From assembly GCA_946627575.1 (NCBI GenBank), contig CAMOVS010000106.1, forward strand, positions 1 to 5,545: a DNA stretch of 5,545 nucleotides. Reading direction: 5' to 3'. Numbering within the stretch: position 1 is the stretch's first letter; the number at the start of each line of letters is the position of its first letter. The DNA comes from an uncultured Lachnospiraceae bacterium (GTDB lineage: Bacteria > Bacillota > Clostridia > Lachnospirales > Lachnospiraceae). This document shows positions 4,356 through 5,545 of the stretch, one piece after another. The notes under the pieces were generated by a model. The model was not told the origin of the DNA. It did no database searches and was given only the letters and a program-made list of their open reading frames with translations. A program made the position numbers and the translations under genes.

Positions 4356-5545
4356 TCATTGGGCGATCTCTACTTTGGCTCCGTCCTTGAGGCCGGATGC
4401 CCAGGTGGTCACCAGACTTTCCCCTTCGTTAAGGCCGTCGGTTACCACAATGTATTCCTGGTTAAATATGCCGGTAGTAATATCCGTCCGCACCGCCTTG
4501 TCATCTTTCAGACGGTAGACATAGGCCTGGCCATTGTCGTAATAGACGGAGTCATAGGGGATCAGCAGCTGGTTGTCTACAGCATTGCTGACCAGGGAAA
4601 GCTTGACGCTGGTTCCTCCGGACAGGTGGATCCGGCCCACGGAAAGAATCTCTGCCTCTACCTTAAAGAGCCCCTTCATAGGATCTGCCGAGCTGGCGAT
4701 CATCGTGATATGGCCGGCAGCCATCCCGGCATTTGGATCCTGTTCCTGCTTCCCATCATCCGTGACCACATCCACCGGATCTCCGATCTTTAAGAAATGG
4801 CTGACCTCTTCGGTCACATAGAAGCTAGCGGCCATAGACTCTTTTTCAACTATTGTAAAGGCAGCAACACCCTGGGCTGCCATGTTGTCTTTTTTTACAG
4901 TGACATCCTCCACCACACCGTCGATGGGGGATGTCAGCCGGTACATATCCTGCTGATATTTAGCTGCCTCGACTCCGGTCTCGGCCGCCTCAATCTGGGC
5001 ATCGTATACATCCGTGCCTGCATCCGCCAGGTCCGCCATCTTACGGGCCTGGTCCAGACTGTCCCGGGTTGCGGAGATCTGGGCCTTGAGCTGACTGATA
5101 TTGCTGTCAATCGTTGCGATCGAAGTATCCAGCTGGCTTAAACCGGCAGCGGCACCGTTGAAGGCGGTCTCGCCATCATCTACATTTTCTTTCAGCGACT
5201 TTATGCCGGTGGCGCTGAGATACTCCACAGTCAGGCCGGCCTGGGTCAGGGCCGTAAGCAAAGCCTGAGCCTGCTTCCTTTTGGCCGGATCATCCACCGT
5301 CCCACTGCTGTCATCACTGCCGGATCCGCCGCTTATACCGCTGTCATCACTCCCGCTTCCGCCCGGGCTGGTGTCGTCTTGCGAGGTATTGTCATCAGAG
5401 AGCCCTGTTCCGCTATCCTGACCTCCGGATCCATCCGAAAGACTTCCATCAGGATCTGAGCCGGCCGGGTCTGCTCCGCTCTCAGCCGGAAGGCCCGGGA
5501 TAAGAGAAGGATCCTCAGAAGAGCCGGGCCCGGCTGCCGGTAAGG
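4356..5545 (-). CDS. RND efflux membrane fusion (adaptor) protein, 5' end beyond the right edge
   Basis: This is the extracytoplasmic adaptor that partners the RND permease encoded just downstream. The frame stays open from the TGA at 4356-4358 to the right edge, so 395 residues are visible and the true start is outside the window. In order they show: an acidic Ser/Gly/Asp-rich stretch (visible residues 1-82); a mostly helical Ala/Gln/Leu-rich section (about 85-200), likely part of the alpha-hairpin; the second lipoyl half-motif beginning LTSPIDGVVEDV (about 203-232); a beta-barrel segment containing VTEEVSHFLKIGDPVDV; and a membrane-proximal domain with LIPYDSVYYDNGQAYVYRL near the C-terminus. 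The lipoyl half-motif and the order of domains are typical of the AcrA/MacA-like family. The membrane anchor and first lipoyl half are expected upstream but not seen. A GTG at 5295-5297 is probably an internal valine, because the same frame continues upstream and no good ribosome binding site precedes it. The family call is confident; the substrate is unknown. Confidence 0.9.
   Translation of the reverse strand, partial: LPAAGPGSSEDPSLIPGLPAESGADPAGSDPDGSLSDGSGGQDSGTGLSDDNTSQDDTSPGGSGSDDSGISGGSGSDDSSGTVDDPAKRKQAQALLTALTQAGLTVEYLSATGIKSLKENVDDGETAFNGAAAGLSQLDTSIATIDSNISQLKAQISATRDSLDQARKMADLADAGTDVYDAQIEAAETGVEAAKYQQDMYRLTSPIDGVVEDVTVKKDNMAAQGVAAFTIVEKESMAASFYVTEEVSHFLKIGDPVDVVTDDGKQEQDPNAGMAAGHITMIASSADPMKGLFKVEAEILSVGRIHLSGGTSVKLSLVSNAVDNQLLIPYDSVYYDNGQAYVYRLKDDKAVRTDITTGIFNQEYIVVTDGLNEGESLVTTWASGLKDGAKVEIAQ
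5298..5363 (-). repeat. Two tandem 33-base units (11 codons each)
   Basis: Two adjacent 33-base units, 5331-5363 and 5298-5330, encode GGSGSDDSGIS and GGSGSDDSSGT. The codons for SDDS are identical in both (AGT GAT GAC AGC), while neighbouring codons differ (AGC against TCC, GGG against GGC). The pair looks like a duplicated coding unit that has since diverged. It lies inside the low-complexity part of the adaptor and keeps the reading frame. Confidence 0.75.
5298..5545 (-). other. Ser/Gly/Asp-rich low-complexity coding segment in the adaptor
   Basis: In the adaptor frame these bases encode 82 residues, of which about two-thirds are Ser, Gly or Asp (20 S, 19 G, 14 D), with two Glu and no Lys, Arg or His. 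The segment is therefore acidic and almost certainly disordered. It lies just before the helical section that leads into the second lipoyl half. It is thus either an insert within or beside the alpha-hairpin, or a long linker after an N-terminal anchor; the missing upstream sequence would decide which. The first half is richer in Pro and Ala (for example LPAAGPGSSEDPSLIPGLP) and the second half is nearly pure Gly/Ser/Asp. Confidence 0.85.

Noticed and set aside
4243..5141. Open plus-strand frames opposite the adaptor gene and the intergenic gap
   Set aside because: The sequence they cover is explained by the adaptor on the minus strand; their translations resemble no protein family.
5295..5297. 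GTG as the start codon of the adaptor gene
   Set aside because: The frame remains open for at least 82 more codons upstream, there is no good ribosome binding site before it, and starting here would remove the anchor and first lipoyl half that the family needs.
1..5545. Repeated GGATCC sites across the window
   Set aside because: They fall in different frames and contexts and are explained by common Gly-Ser and Asp-Pro codons and chance; no spacing pattern or symmetry was seen.

Overview
The window looks like chromosomal DNA from a low-to-mid GC Gram-positive bacterium, most likely one of the Clostridia (Lachnospiraceae-like). Reasons: strong AGGAG-type ribosome binding sites, sigma-A-type promoters, a U-tailed intrinsic terminator, a small secreted transglutaminase-like protein and an RND pump of the kind found in monoderm Firmicutes. 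This assignment is inferred from style, not from a database match. Every gene I can support lies on the minus strand, so the window reads from right to left.

Right part (5545 to 1142): a two-gene efflux operon. The first gene is a membrane fusion (adaptor) protein whose 5' end lies beyond the right edge. Its visible part starts inside an acidic Ser/Gly/Asp-rich low-complexity stretch of about 82 residues. This is followed by a helical section, a lipoyl half-motif, a beta-barrel and a membrane-proximal domain. After a 100-base gap comes the complete RND permease (1037 residues), with the usual two large extracytoplasmic loops and 12 membrane segments. It ends in an unusual cytosolic tail of 13 consecutive Lys/Arg residues followed by an acidic tail. 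The two proteins should form a proton-driven exporter in the cytoplasmic membrane. No outer-membrane partner is visible, and none would be expected in a monoderm.

Middle-left part (1106 to 171): an independent one-gene unit. A promoter with an extended -10 (1078-1106) drives a structured leader of about 135 nucleotides. The leader has two hairpin elements, an attenuator-like hairpin with a U-run, and a segment complementary to the ribosome binding site. It precedes a gene for a small, very basic, secreted transglutaminase-fold protein with a Cys-His-Asp triad. An intrinsic terminator closes the unit at 171-207.

Left edge (1 to 110): the start of another minus-strand unit. A near-consensus promoter (TTGACC, 17 bases, TATACT) carries a perfect 14-base palindrome across its spacer and -35 box, a likely operator. 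It is followed by a strong ribosome binding site and a start codon that opens only eight codons, either a leader peptide or the start of a broken gene. The main gene, if any, lies beyond the left edge. The best leads for new biology are the low-complexity insert in the adaptor, the structured leader, and the palindromic promoter with its tiny ORF. I see no CRISPR array, insertion sequence, tRNA or rRNA.
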